A DNA stretch of 62,482 nucleotides from Henriciella mobilis (GTDB lineage: Bacteria > Pseudomonadota > Alphaproteobacteria > Caulobacterales > Hyphomonadaceae): NCBI RefSeq assembly GCF_003576315.1, contig NZ_QWFZ01000012.1:1-62482 (forward strand), given 5' to 3'. This document shows, piece after piece, positions 54,687 to 62,482 of this stretch. The translations under genes and the position numbers were made by a program. The notes under the pieces are model-generated. The model did not search any database. It worked only from the letters and a program-made list of their open reading frames with translations, and was not told where the DNA came from. Each line of letters starts with the position of its first letter. Position 1 is the first letter of the stretch.

Positions 54687-56639
54687 TCAGTCTGACCGGT
54701 TCTGCCGGCCCTCGATCAGCTGGTCGACCACTTCCGGATCCGCGAGCGTGGACGTATCGCCAAGAGCATCAAAACTGTCCTCGGCGATTTTCCGCAGAAT
54801 GCGCCGCATGATCTTGCCTGAACGCGTCTTCGGCAGCCCCGGTGCAAACTGGATCAGGTCCGGGCTTGCGATCGGCCCGATCTCGTAACGCACATGCTTG
54901 ATCAGGTCCTTTTTCAGTTCGTCGTCCATCTCGACGCCAGCAACCGTGGTGACATAGGCGTAGATGCCCTGCCCCTTGATGTCGTGCGGATAACCAACGA
55001 CAGCCGCTTCAGCGACGGCATGGTGCGAGACCAACGCACTCTCGACTTCCGCAGTCCCCATACGGTGGCCCGATACATTGATCACATCATCGACGCGGCC
55101 GGTGATCCAGTAGAACCCATCGGCATCACGCCGGCAGCCATCACCCGTGAAGTAATTCCCCGGATAGGCTGAGAAATAGGTGTCCACGAAGCGCTGGTGA
55201 TCGCCATAGACGGTCCGCATCTGGCCCGGCCAGCTATCGGTAATGATCAGGTTCCCCTCTGTCTCGCCCTGCAGGATATTGCCCTCTGCATCCACCAGTT
55301 CGGGCTTTACACCAAAGAAGGGGTGCGAGCCCGCACCCGGCTTCATGTCCGTGGTGCCCGGAAGCGGCACAATCATCGTGCCGCCGGTTTCCGTCTGCCA
55401 CCAGGTATCGACGATGGGGCAGCATCCTTCGCCGACGACGTGGAAATACCATTCCCAGGCCTCGGGATTGATCGGCTCGCCCACTGTCCCGAGCAACCGG
55501 ATCGACTTGCGGCTCGTCTTGTCGACAGGGTCGCTGCCTTCTCGCATCAGCGCGCGAATGGCCGTCGGTGCGGTGTAGAAGATCGTGACCTGGTGACGGT
55601 CGCAGACTTCCCAGAAGCGGGAAGCGTCCGGATAAGTCGGCACGCCCTCGAACATCACGCTCGTCGCGCCATTCGCGAGCGGCCCGTAGACGATGTAGGT
55701 GTGCCCCGTCACCCAGCCGACATCGGCAGAGCACCAGAAGACATCGTTTTCCTTCAGGTCGAAGACGTATTCATGCGTCATCGAAGCCCACACAAGATAG
55801 CCGCCACAGGTGTGCAGGACGCCCTTCGGTTTGCCGGTCGAGCCGGATGTATAAAGAATAAAGAGCGGGTCCTCTGCATTCATCGGCTCTGGCGCGCATT
55901 CGTCGGAGACCTCGGCGCCGACCTCATGCAGCCAGAAATCACGTCCCTCTTCCATGTGGACGTCGCCGCCGGTCCGTTGCACGACCAGCATTTTCTCGAC
56001 CATGCCATTCGCCAGCTGACAGGCCTTGTCGGCGTTTGTCTTCAGCGGGACCTTGCGCCCCCCGCGAAGGCCTTCGTCAGCCGTAATAACGAACTTGGAT
56101 TCACAATCAGTGATCCGGCCTGCGAGCGCTTCAGGCGAGAAGCCGCCAAACACGACTGAATGTATGGCGCCGATACGCGCGCAGGCCAACATCGCCATGG
56201 CGGCTTCCGGGATCATCGGCAGGTAGATCGTGACCCGGTCACCCTTCCTGACGCCAAGGTCCTTGAGGACATTGGAGAAGCGGCAGACCGCCTTGTAAAG
56301 CTGGCGATAGGTCAGCGTGTGGGCATCTTCGGCCTCATCGCCCTCCCAGATGATTGCCGGCTTGTCGCCACGGGTCTCCAGCTGCCGGTCCAGGCAGCTT
56401 TCAGTGACGTTCAGCGTGCCATCGGCAAACCATTTTACGTGCAGGTTGTCCTTGTCCCATGAGACGTCCTTGACCTGTGTGAACGGCTTCATCCACTGGA
56501 TGCGCTTGCCATGCTCGGCCCAGAAACCTTCAGGGTCATTCACCGAACGTGCATACATCTCCTTGTACGTCTCCGGGGTCAGGTTTGCCTGCGCAGCAAA
56601 CGCCTCGGGTACGGGATGCTTGGTCACTTCATGGCTCAT
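54687..56639 (-). CDS. acs: acetyl-CoA synthetase
   Basis: The 650-residue enzyme activates acetate to acetyl-CoA through acetyl-AMP. It contains [22 protein letters not shown] (ANL phosphate loop), [16 protein letters not shown] and [38 protein letters not shown] near the C-terminus carries the lysine that is acetylation-controlled in relatives. I chose the ATG at 56639 because it has AGGGAGA upstream and gives the normal length; a longer frame to 56726 adds no conserved sequence. Confidence 0.98.
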   Translation of the reverse strand: MSHEVTKHPVPEAFAAQANLTPETYKEMYARSVNDPEGFWAEHGKRIQWMKPFTQVKDVSWDKDNLHVKWFADGTLNVTESCLDRQLETRGDKPAIIWEGDEAEDAHTLTYRQLYKAVCRFSNVLKDLGVRKGDRVTIYLPMIPEAAMAMLACARIGAIHSVVFGGFSPEALAGRITDCESKFVITADEGLRGGRKVPLKTNADKACQLANGMVEKMLVVQRTGGDVHMEEGRDFWLHEVGAEVSDECAPEPMNAEDPLFILYTSGSTGKPKGVLHTCGGYLVWASMTHEYVFDLKENDVFWCSADVGWVTGHTYIVYGPLANGATSVMFEGVPTYPDASRFWEVCDRHQVTIFYTAPTAIRALMREGSDPVDKTSRKSIRLLGTVGEPINPEAWEWYFHVVGEGCCPIVDTWWQTETGGTMIVPLPGTTDMKPGAGSHPFFGVKPELVDAEGNILQGETEGNLIITDSWPGQMRTVYGDHQRFVDTYFSAYPGNYFTGDGCRRDADGFYWITGRVDDVINVSGHRMGTAEVESALVSHHAVAEAAVVGYPHDIKGQGIYAYVTTVAGVEMDDELKKDLIKHVRYEIGPIASPDLIQFAPGLPKTRSGKIMRRILRKIAEDSFDALGDTSTLADPEVVDQLIEGRQNRSD

Positions 56640-56849
56640 TTCAGTCGATCTCCCTGGTCGCTTTGTTCGGCCCTGCCGGCGGCTCACCGAGCGCTGGCAT
56701 GCTGCTAGACCGGCAACATGAGCCACCTGCCTAGCAATCAGAACCCATGCCCGCCAAGCAAAAAGGCGGGATGCTCACACCAATCAAGGTTCTAACGGGA
56801 TTACTTCGCCATCGTCGGCTAAGGGGTCTGCGACAAATCAGCCCCGGGA

Positions 56850-56879
56850 CCGGGGGCAGAGAGTTCCCTCCGCCCCCGG
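56850..56879 (-). terminator. GC-rich hairpin after copB
   Basis: The arms CCGGGGGC (56850-56857) and GCCCCCGG (56872-56879) pair around a 14-base loop, directly after the copB stop on the minus strand. No clear T tract follows, so it may be a weak or rho-dependent stop. Confidence 0.4.
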
Positions 56880-56893
56880 CTTATTGGTTCGGC

Positions 56894-57682
56894 TCAGTAC
56901 CAGGCCCTCAGGCCAATGAGAAAGACCGCTTCACCGGACTCTCCACCTTCAGCCTCGATATAGTCGGCCGTCTGGCCGAAGCGCTGGTGCCACTCGATAC
57001 CGATATACGGCGCGAACTCCCGCTTGATCTCATATCGCAGGCGTAGGCCTGCATCGATCTGGGAAACGCCCGCACCGATTTCACGCTCGGGGATGTCGGA
57101 CGCTGACAGCGCAATTTCAGCACGCGGCTGCAGGATCAACCGCTGCGACAGAAGCAGCTCATACTCGGCTTCCACCCTGGCAGTCAGGTCTCCCTCTTCC
57201 GACAGAAAGGCCGCGCTATCGAGCTCGAACAGGTAAGGCGCGAGCCCCTGCGCGCCGATAACCAGGTGCGCCAGCCCCTCAGGCTCGAAATCATAACGCA
57301 CGCCTGTTTGCAGGTCGAAATAGGGAGAGATCGCCCGCGACCAGAGCGCCTGGATCTCAGCCTCTTCAAACTCGCCCTCGTCCGGCAGGTATTCGAGCTC
57401 GGACTTGATCCAGAGCTTGTTGATATCGCCGCCGATCCAGGCGTTGCCATCAAGCAGGATGACGTCTTCATCATCGCTCGATTGCAGCTCGAACCGTTCG
57501 GCCTGGATGTAGGTTGAGCGGATATCGCCATGCTTTTCGAGGACCTCGGCTCGTGCCTCGGCCATCGCCTCCTCGCCCCAGATGTCATCGGCCTGCGACC
57601 AAGGCTTGTCGCCTTCCTCACCAATGGCCGACGGTACCAGCGCCAACGCGCTGCAGCTTAGTATCGCCGCCCGGAATGTCAT
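56894..57682 (-). CDS. copB: copper resistance protein B
   Basis: The 262-residue protein has a signal peptide (MTFRAAILSCSALALVPSAIG), then outer-membrane barrel sequence of the CopB family: SRAISPYFDLQTGVRYDFEP, GLRLRYEIKREFAPYIGIEW and a terminal FLIGLRAWY. The N-terminal Met/His-rich domain of longer CopB proteins is missing. A TTG at 57694 overlaps the copA stop, but the ATG at 57682 gives a normal signal peptide. It works with CopA in periplasmic copper detoxification. Confidence 0.93.
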   Translation of the reverse strand: MTFRAAILSCSALALVPSAIGEEGDKPWSQADDIWGEEAMAEARAEVLEKHGDIRSTYIQAERFELQSSDDEDVILLDGNAWIGGDINKLWIKSELEYLPDEGEFEEAEIQALWSRAISPYFDLQTGVRYDFEPEGLAHLVIGAQGLAPYLFELDSAAFLSEEGDLTARVEAEYELLLSQRLILQPRAEIALSASDIPEREIGAGVSQIDAGLRLRYEIKREFAPYIGIEWHQRFGQTADYIEAEGGESGEAVFLIGLRAWY

Positions 57683-57690
57683 GAGCTGTC

Positions 57691-59664
57691 TCAATGGTGA
57701 CCTCCATGATCGGCGCCGTGGTCCATGTCGTGGGGCTCATCCTGCATGTCTTGGTGCCCGTCATGGCTGTCGTGATCCATGCCGTGATGGCCCGCATGTG
57801 GATCGTCCGCACTGGCCGGCATCGCCATGCCCCCATGCTCGCCGTTCGGGATCACCGAGACGACATTCATCATGCCAGCATGCATGTGGTAGAGGAGGTG
57901 ACAGTGGAACGCCCAGTCGCCGATATGCTCCGATGACACGTCGAAGGCCAGTTTCTCGCCCGGCTTCACAATGACGGTGTGCTTTCGCGGGCGATGGTCG
58001 CCGCCGCCATTCTCCAGTTCGAAGAACATGCCATGCAGGTGGATCGGATGCGGCATCATGGTGTCGTTGACGAGGTTGAAGCGCACCCGTTCGCCCTCGT
58101 TCAGGCGTATGGATTCGGTAACTTCCGAAAACTTCACTCCATCGAAGGACCACATGTAGCGGTGCATGTTCGAGGTGAGGTGGATTTGCAGCTCACGCTC
58201 CGGGGGGCGCGTGTCTGCATTGCGTTCCAGCGCGCGCAGGTCGGCATAGGTCAGGACCCTGTGATCAACGTCCTCGAGACCGATGCCAGGCTCATCGAGC
58301 CGGCTCACCGGCATCATTGCCGTATTCGCAACGCCCGGCCCCGTCTTGTGGTCATGGGTCATCATGGCGTCATCGCCAGACATGGCCGACATATCATGCT
58401 TCATCTCGCCCATGTCATGGCCACCATGATCCATGCCATCCATCCCGTGAGCGGAATGATCCATGCCGGACATTTCATGGCCTTCATGCGACATATCCTT
58501 CATGTCGCCGCTGCCATGGCTCATGCCGTCCATACCGTGAGCGCCATGGTCCATTGCCATGTCCTTCATGGTCAGCGTCGGGACAGGCCTCAGCGTCGGC
58601 GCCTCGGCGCGCATGCCCGGCCGCGGCCCAAAGGTCGCAACCGCCTGGCCTGACCGGTCGATGGACTCGGCCACGAAGGCATAGGCGCGGTCATCCCTCG
58701 GCTCGATGATGACGTCATAGGTCTCCGCGACGCCCATCTGGAACTCGTCGGTCTCAACCGGCTCAACGTTCAGGCCGTCGGCAGCGACCACCGTCATCGG
58801 AAGGCCGGGCATGCGAACGTTGAAGATCGACATGGCCGAGGCATTGATGATGCGCAGCCGGACCCGCTCGCCCGGCGTGAAAACGCCGTTCCAGTTGTCG
58901 AGCGTCGAATGGCCATTGATGAGATAGGTGTAAGTCGCCCCGGTAACATCTGCGATGTCGCGTGGCGACATCCGCATGCCGCCCCACATCGCCCGCTCGG
59001 AGAGGGCTTCATCGAAGCCCTTTTCGCTGGCGTCCTCAAGGAAATCGCCAACGGTGCGCTTGTTGAAATTGTAGCTCTCCGCGGACGCCTTGAGCTTGGC
59101 AAAGATGCGATGCGGATGCTCGAAGCTCCAATCGGAGAGGACGAGGACATATTCCCGGTCATAGGCAACAGGGTCGGCGCCGGCCGGGTCTATGATGAGC
59201 GGTCCGTAGTGGCCCTGCTGCTCCTGCAGGCCGGAATGGGAATGGTACCAGTAGGTGCCAGACTGCGGCACGGCGAACTTGTACTGGAAGGTTTCGCCCG
59301 GCTTGATGCCGGGGAAAGAAACGCCCGGAACACCATCCATGTGGAACGGCACCAACAGGCCGTGCCAGTGAATGCTGGTGTCGGCCTTCAGCCGGTTTGT
59401 CACATTCAGCGTGACTTCCTGGCCTTCGCGGAAGCGGATGAGCGGGGCCGGCAGCGTGCCGTTTACGCCAACCGCATGGCCATGGCGCCCACCGATTTTG
59501 ACGGGGAACTCTCCGACATCGAGATTGAACTCGCTGCCGGTCAGTGCGGTAAGCCCGGTATTGCCGTGGGACGCAGACCGCGCCCATGCCGGCAACAAGC
59601 TGGCCGCACCGAATGCGGCGCCAGTTCCGAGGGCCGTACCGAGGAAAGATCGTCTGTTAAACAT
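57691..59664 (-). CDS. copA: multicopper oxidase CopA, copper resistance
   Basis: The 657-residue protein is exported by a Tat signal (NRRSFLGTALG). Three cupredoxin domains are present with the type 2/3 copper motifs HWHG (residues 99-102) and HSHSG (141-145), and later HPIHLHG and HCHLLYHMHAGM. Residues about 365-428 form a Met/His-rich insertion that probably binds Cu(I). A His/Asp-rich tail ends the protein. It oxidises Cu(I) in the periplasm by family inference. It is followed by copB. Confidence 0.96.
   Translation of the reverse strand: MFNRRSFLGTALGTGAAFGAASLLPAWARSASHGNTGLTALTGSEFNLDVGEFPVKIGGRHGHAVGVNGTLPAPLIRFREGQEVTLNVTNRLKADTSIHWHGLLVPFHMDGVPGVSFPGIKPGETFQYKFAVPQSGTYWYHSHSGLQEQQGHYGPLIIDPAGADPVAYDREYVLVLSDWSFEHPHRIFAKLKASAESYNFNKRTVGDFLEDASEKGFDEALSERAMWGGMRMSPRDIADVTGATYTYLINGHSTLDNWNGVFTPGERVRLRIINASAMSIFNVRMPGLPMTVVAADGLNVEPVETDEFQMGVAETYDVIIEPRDDRAYAFVAESIDRSGQAVATFGPRPGMRAEAPTLRPVPTLTMKDMAMDHGAHGMDGMSHGSGDMKDMSHEGHEMSGMDHSAHGMDGMDHGGHDMGEMKHDMSAMSGDDAMMTHDHKTGPGVANTAMMPVSRLDEPGIGLEDVDHRVLTYADLRALERNADTRPPERELQIHLTSNMHRYMWSFDGVKFSEVTESIRLNEGERVRFNLVNDTMMPHPIHLHGMFFELENGGGDHRPRKHTVIVKPGEKLAFDVSSEHIGDWAFHCHLLYHMHAGMMNVVSVIPNGEHGGMAMPASADDPHAGHHGMDHDSHDGHQDMQDEPHDMDHGADHGGHH
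58381..58570. repeat. Met/His-encoding imperfect repeats within copA
   Basis: The copA segment for residues about 365-428 repeats short units with CATGGxxATG-like sequence on both strands, encoding degenerate HGMDGM, HEMSGM and GHDMGEM blocks. Such repeats expand and contract easily. They form a metal-binding region. Confidence 0.75.
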
Positions 59665-59741
59665 CTTGAATTCAGGCTTTCATCTTGATCTTGAACGAAA
59701 AAACAGGGCGCAATGCGGCGCCCGACAGTCTTTCCGGCCGA

Positions 59742-60179
59742 TCAGATGAGCAGGCTGATTTTCAGATGCGTGAGCGTAATTGGCTCAAGCGGCGGCCCCT
59801 TGCCCGGCGGCCAGGCAACGCGGACCGGAGCTTGCGCAAGCCTCTCCAGGTCAAGCGCTACTGGCAGGACGAAGACGGGCATGTTGCCGAAAGATGGGGC
59901 GGGTGCGGTGTCCGGCGTTACGGAGATCCGGTTGAGCAGGCTCTGTGTGCAACCATCGCAGCTGCTGTCATCATGGTTATGCGCCGGCGCACTATCTGGG
60001 GCGGCCGCCATGTCATGCGACGCATGATGGTGATGGCCTGCCATCGCGGCTGGCCTTTCCACCTCATGCATCGTCTGTGCTTCTGCGGCTGTCGCGGAAA
60101 AAACCGAACAGCCGATCAGCCCGGTGCTGACCAACACCGCCAGAAGGCTGGTTAGAAGAAGACGACATGCGGCGTTCAT
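59742..60179 (-). CDS. His-rich secreted protein, copper-linked
   Basis: The 145-residue protein starts at the ATG at 60179. It has a long hydrophobic leader (LLLTSLLAVLVSTGLIGCSVF), a His-rich stretch (MAGHHHHASHDM, HNHDD), a CDGC motif and a C-terminal part with no match. The leader includes LIGC, so a lipoprotein is possible. It is the first gene of the copper cluster. Metal binding is suggested by the residues only. Some relatives may fall in DUF2946, which I cannot verify. Confidence 0.65.
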   Translation of the reverse strand: MNAACRLLLTSLLAVLVSTGLIGCSVFSATAAEAQTMHEVERPAAMAGHHHHASHDMAAAPDSAPAHNHDDSSCDGCTQSLLNRISVTPDTAPAPSFGNMPVFVLPVALDLERLAQAPVRVAWPPGKGPPLEPITLTHLKISLLI

Positions 60180-60260
60180 TATCAGGGAAATTAGGCCAAT
60201 ACCCGCTCGTTGCAATACGGCACGCGCGGCGGACCTGTTCACATTCTGGGGAAATTCGCC

Positions 60261-60336
60261 TGGCACGGGCAGTAGGACTCGAACCCACGACCTGCGGTTT
60301 TGGAGACCGCTGCTCTACCAGCTGAGCTATACCCGT
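60261..60336 (-). tRNA. tRNA-Trp (anticodon CCA)
   Basis: On the minus strand the acceptor stem ACGGGTA/TGCCCGT, discriminator G and encoded CCA are seen. The anticodon stem GCGGT/ACCGC surrounds loop CTCCAAA, giving CCA. The T arm GTGGGTTCGAGTCCTAC and D arm GCTCAGCTGGTAGAGC are normal. Confidence 0.97.
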
Positions 60337-60423
60337 CCGGCGAAGCGCCGTTCTGCCCGATTGCAGGCAAAAGCGCAACAGGCACCGCGCGGCGGGCTGC
60401 AGCAAATGAAAGGGCCCAACCGC

Positions 60424-61173
60424 TCAGAGGCTCCAGCTGCCCTTGTCCCATCCCAGCAGCCGGCGGGTCTCCTGCGCGTCGAGCCTGAACATCTCCTCCA
60501 GAAAGGCCCGATCCTCGGCAGACATCCTGTCGGAATCGGTCGCGCTGTTGTGGCGGGGCTCTGCCTCGAAGGCAAAGCGGTCAACGCCAAGGAAATCCGT
60601 GACCTTGTCGAGCTCAGGCTGGGCGTTCGCCGAGAGATCCTCACTGCGTAGAAAGAGAAGCTGCTCATCCGGAAACAGGCGTTTCAGGTTCCGCACCTGG
60701 TGGGCATAAAAGCCGCGTGAGACCTGCGATCGTTCGCGGTCCTGACGGGGCAGCGACCTGCGGGCGCGCTCACGTTCGGTACGGATGGCACTGGAGAAGG
60801 TCTCACCTTCGCGCTGCAGACGCCGGTCCATCCGGAAATGCGACCAGGCACGCTCGACCGGGTCGCGAAGCAGCATGATGACCTTGATGTCAGAATTGTA
60901 CTGCCAGAGCCGCTCCATCGCCCCATGCCACCAGGTCAGGATCGGCGTCGCCTCGCCGAGTTTCGCTCCGGCGCGCTGACGGTCCCAGTGAAACTGGCGG
61001 TGGTAGATGAAATAGTCGAACGCAGAGAGACCGGTGGGCGGGCGCTTGTCGAAGAAGTGCACTTCCTTCTTCTTCGCCATGGAGATTTCCGAATGCTGGC
61101 GCAGATACGCATCCAGCGAGGTTGTGCCACCCTTCTGCACCCCGGCAATCATGAAATCGATACGCTTTGGCAT
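60424..61173 (-). CDS. sulfotransferase family protein
   Basis: The 249-residue protein has the PAPS-dependent sulfotransferase pattern: the 5'-phosphosulfate loop [14 protein letters not shown] at the N-terminus and the 3'-phosphate site [15 protein letters not shown] at about residues 100-115. It transfers sulfate to an unknown acceptor. The ATG at 61173 is preferred over a GTG at 61182. It lies between tuf and tRNA-Trp, which are neighbours in many bacteria. Confidence 0.92.
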   Translation of the reverse strand: MPKRIDFMIAGVQKGGTTSLDAYLRQHSEISMAKKKEVHFFDKRPPTGLSAFDYFIYHRQFHWDRQRAGAKLGEATPILTWWHGAMERLWQYNSDIKVIMLLRDPVERAWSHFRMDRRLQREGETFSSAIRTERERARRSLPRQDRERSQVSRGFYAHQVRNLKRLFPDEQLLFLRSEDLSANAQPELDKVTDFLGVDRFAFEAEPRHNSATDSDRMSAEDRAFLEEMFRLDAQETRRLLGWDKGSWSL

Positions 61174-61208
61174 GTGTGTCACTCAGCAGAAGCACGGCGT
61201 CGCTTCAA

Positions 61209-61241
61209 CAAAAAAGGGCCGCTCCCGGAGGAACGGCCCTT
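61209..61241 (-). terminator. rho-independent terminator of tuf
   Basis: The arms AAGGGCCG (61214-61221) and CGGCCCTT (61234-61241) form an 8-bp stem with inner pairing possible, followed on the minus strand by six T residues. It lies 49 bases past the tuf stop. Confidence 0.93.
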
Positions 61242-61289
61242 GATGTCTTGTGTCAGCCCCTTGCGGGGCGACAAGCACCTGTCCGATGC

Positions 61290-62480
61290 TTATTCCTTGA
61301 CCGCCGAGACGACGCCGGCGCCGACGGTGCGGCCGCCTTCGCGGATGGCGAAGCGCAGGCCCTGGTCCATTGCGATCGGCGTGATCAGCTCGACGTCCAT
61401 CTTCACGTTGTCGCCCGGCAGGACCATTTCCTTGTCTGCCGGAAGCGTGACAACACCCGTCACGTCCGTGGTCCGGAAGTAGAATTGCGGACGATAGTTC
61501 GTGAAGAACGGCGTGTGACGGCCACCCTCTTCCTTGGTCAGGATGTAGGCCTCGGCCTCGAACTTCGCGTGCGGCGTGATCGAGCCCGGCTTGCAGAGAA
61601 CCTGGCCGCGCTCGACGCCCTCACGGTCGATACCGCGGATCAGCGCGCCAATGTTGTCGCCAGCCTGGCCCTGGTCGAGCAGCTTGCGGAACATCTCCAC
61701 ACCGGTCACCGTCGTCTTCTGCGTCGGGCGGATGCCGACGATCTCGACTTCCTCGCCAACCTTGATGACGCCCGTCTCGACACGGCCGGTCACAACCGTA
61801 CCGCGACCGGAGATCGAGAACACGTCCTCGACCGGCATCAGGAACGGCTTGTCCAGCGGACGCTCAGGGGTCGGGATGTACTCGTCGACCGCTTCCATCA
61901 GCTCCAGGATCTTCTTCTTGCCGATCTCTTCGTCACGGCCTTCGACAGCCGCCAGCGCCGAACCGGCAATGATCGGAATGTCGTCGCCCGGGAAGTCATA
62001 GGAAGACAGAAGTTCGCGAACTTCCATCTCGACCAGCTCGAGCAGCTCCTCGTCATCGACCTGGTCGACCTTGTTCAGGAACACGACCAGCGCCGGAACG
62101 CCAACCTGGCGGGCCAGCAGGATGTGCTCGCGCGTCTGCGGCATCGGGCCGTCAGCCGCGTTCACAACCAGGATCGCGCCGTCCATCTGCGCCGCACCCG
62201 TGATCATGTTCTTCACATAGTCCGCGTGGCCGGGGCAGTCGACGTGCGCATAGTGGCGCTTGTCGGTCTCATACTCAACGTGCGCGGTGTTGATCGTGAT
62301 CCCGCGGGCCTTCTCTTCAGGCGCGTTGTCGATGTCCGCATAGGACTTCGCCGCACCACCATAAACTTCCGCCAGCGTCATCGTGATCGCCGCCGTCAGC
62401 GTCGTCTTGCCGTGGTCCACGTGCCCAATCGTACCAATGTTCACGTGAGGCTTGTTGCGCTCAAACTTTGCCTTGGCCAT
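61290..62480 (-). CDS. tuf: elongation factor Tu
   Basis: The 396-residue EF-Tu delivers aminoacyl-tRNA to the ribosome. The G motifs are GHVDHGKTT (G1), DCPGH (G3), NKVD (G4) and a G5 region GSALA; the effector region has [15 protein letters not shown]. The protein is complete, with the start codon 2 bases from the right edge. A second tuf copy elsewhere is usual in proteobacteria and cannot be excluded. Confidence 0.99.
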   Translation of the reverse strand: MAKAKFERNKPHVNIGTIGHVDHGKTTLTAAITMTLAEVYGGAAKSYADIDNAPEEKARGITINTAHVEYETDKRHYAHVDCPGHADYVKNMITGAAQMDGAILVVNAADGPMPQTREHILLARQVGVPALVVFLNKVDQVDDEELLELVEMEVRELLSSYDFPGDDIPIIAGSALAAVEGRDEEIGKKKILELMEAVDEYIPTPERPLDKPFLMPVEDVFSISGRGTVVTGRVETGVIKVGEEVEIVGIRPTQKTTVTGVEMFRKLLDQGQAGDNIGALIRGIDREGVERGQVLCKPGSITPHAKFEAEAYILTKEEGGRHTPFFTNYRPQFYFRTTDVTGVVTLPADKEMVLPGDNVKMDVELITPIAMDQGLRFAIREGGRTVGAGVVSAVKE

Positions 62481-62482
62481 TT

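Noticed and set aside
58381..58570. Possible CRISPR-like array
   Set aside because: The short repeats are coding, imperfect and lack unique spacers of constant length; they encode a Met/His-rich stretch of CopA.

Overview
The window reads as a GC-rich alphaproteobacterial chromosome. The mix of an ast arginine-catabolism operon, a DUF3450/ExbB/ExbD/TonB cluster and the guaB-rsmB-guaA neighbourhood suggests Caulobacterales/Hyphomonadaceae; this is inference from gene content, because there is no rRNA in the window.

Positions 1 to about 18,670 are the right-hand part of an integrative and conjugative element (ICE). A plus-strand mating-pair-formation operon (trbD 3' end, trbE, J, L, F, G, I, then DUF2274, DUF736 and an AlpA-type regulator) meets a minus-strand block. 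That block consists of a P4-type tyrosine integrase followed by two very large nuclease-NTPase genes. The integrase lies directly beside the 3' end of guaA, a known ICE and genomic-island insertion site. The DNA between integrase and guaA carries five copies of a TACCGTCAG motif, probably integrase arm sites. The left end of the element is outside the window.

The most interesting cargo is the pair at 8.7-17.0 kb. The first protein has a PD-(D/E)XK-like (Cap4/DUF4297-like) N-terminus, a STAND-type P-loop and a long helical C-terminus. The second has an HNH nuclease, a NACHT-like P-loop and a very long HEAT-like C-terminus. The reading frames overlap by 14 bp and sit between the transfer module and the integrase, a usual place for defence cargo. 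I propose a two-nuclease STAND anti-phage or anti-plasmid system that I cannot match to a named one.

Positions 18.7-28.7 kb are the guaA...rsmB...guaB segment, interspersed with small membrane proteins, a TPR/beta-hydroxylase, DUF1330, a GNAT acetyltransferase and a visibly AT-richer DUF6680-like gene. Positions 28.7-33.2 kb hold an RNA-processing operon (Ppx/GppA, rlmE, RNase E/G, yacG) and hspQ. Positions 33.2-35.8 kb hold aromatic amino-acid catabolism (phhA, fumarylacetoacetate hydrolase, maiA). Positions 35.8-41.7 kb are an arginine succinyltransferase operon (M20 hydrolase, astA, astD, a methyltransferase, astB). A DUF481 protein and a methionine gamma-lyase-like enzyme follow.

Positions 44.0-50.8 kb are an energy-transduction operon for outer-membrane uptake (DUF3450, two ExbB/TolQ-type proteins, two ExbDs, two TonBs, one TPR protein). 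Positions 51.2-56.7 kb carry tRNA-Gln, tRNA-Pro, sppA, chorismate mutase, an Hpt protein, a 48-residue membrane peptide and acs. Positions 56.9-60.2 kb are a copper-resistance cluster (copB, copA and a His-rich secreted protein). The window closes with tRNA-Trp, a sulfotransferase and tuf.
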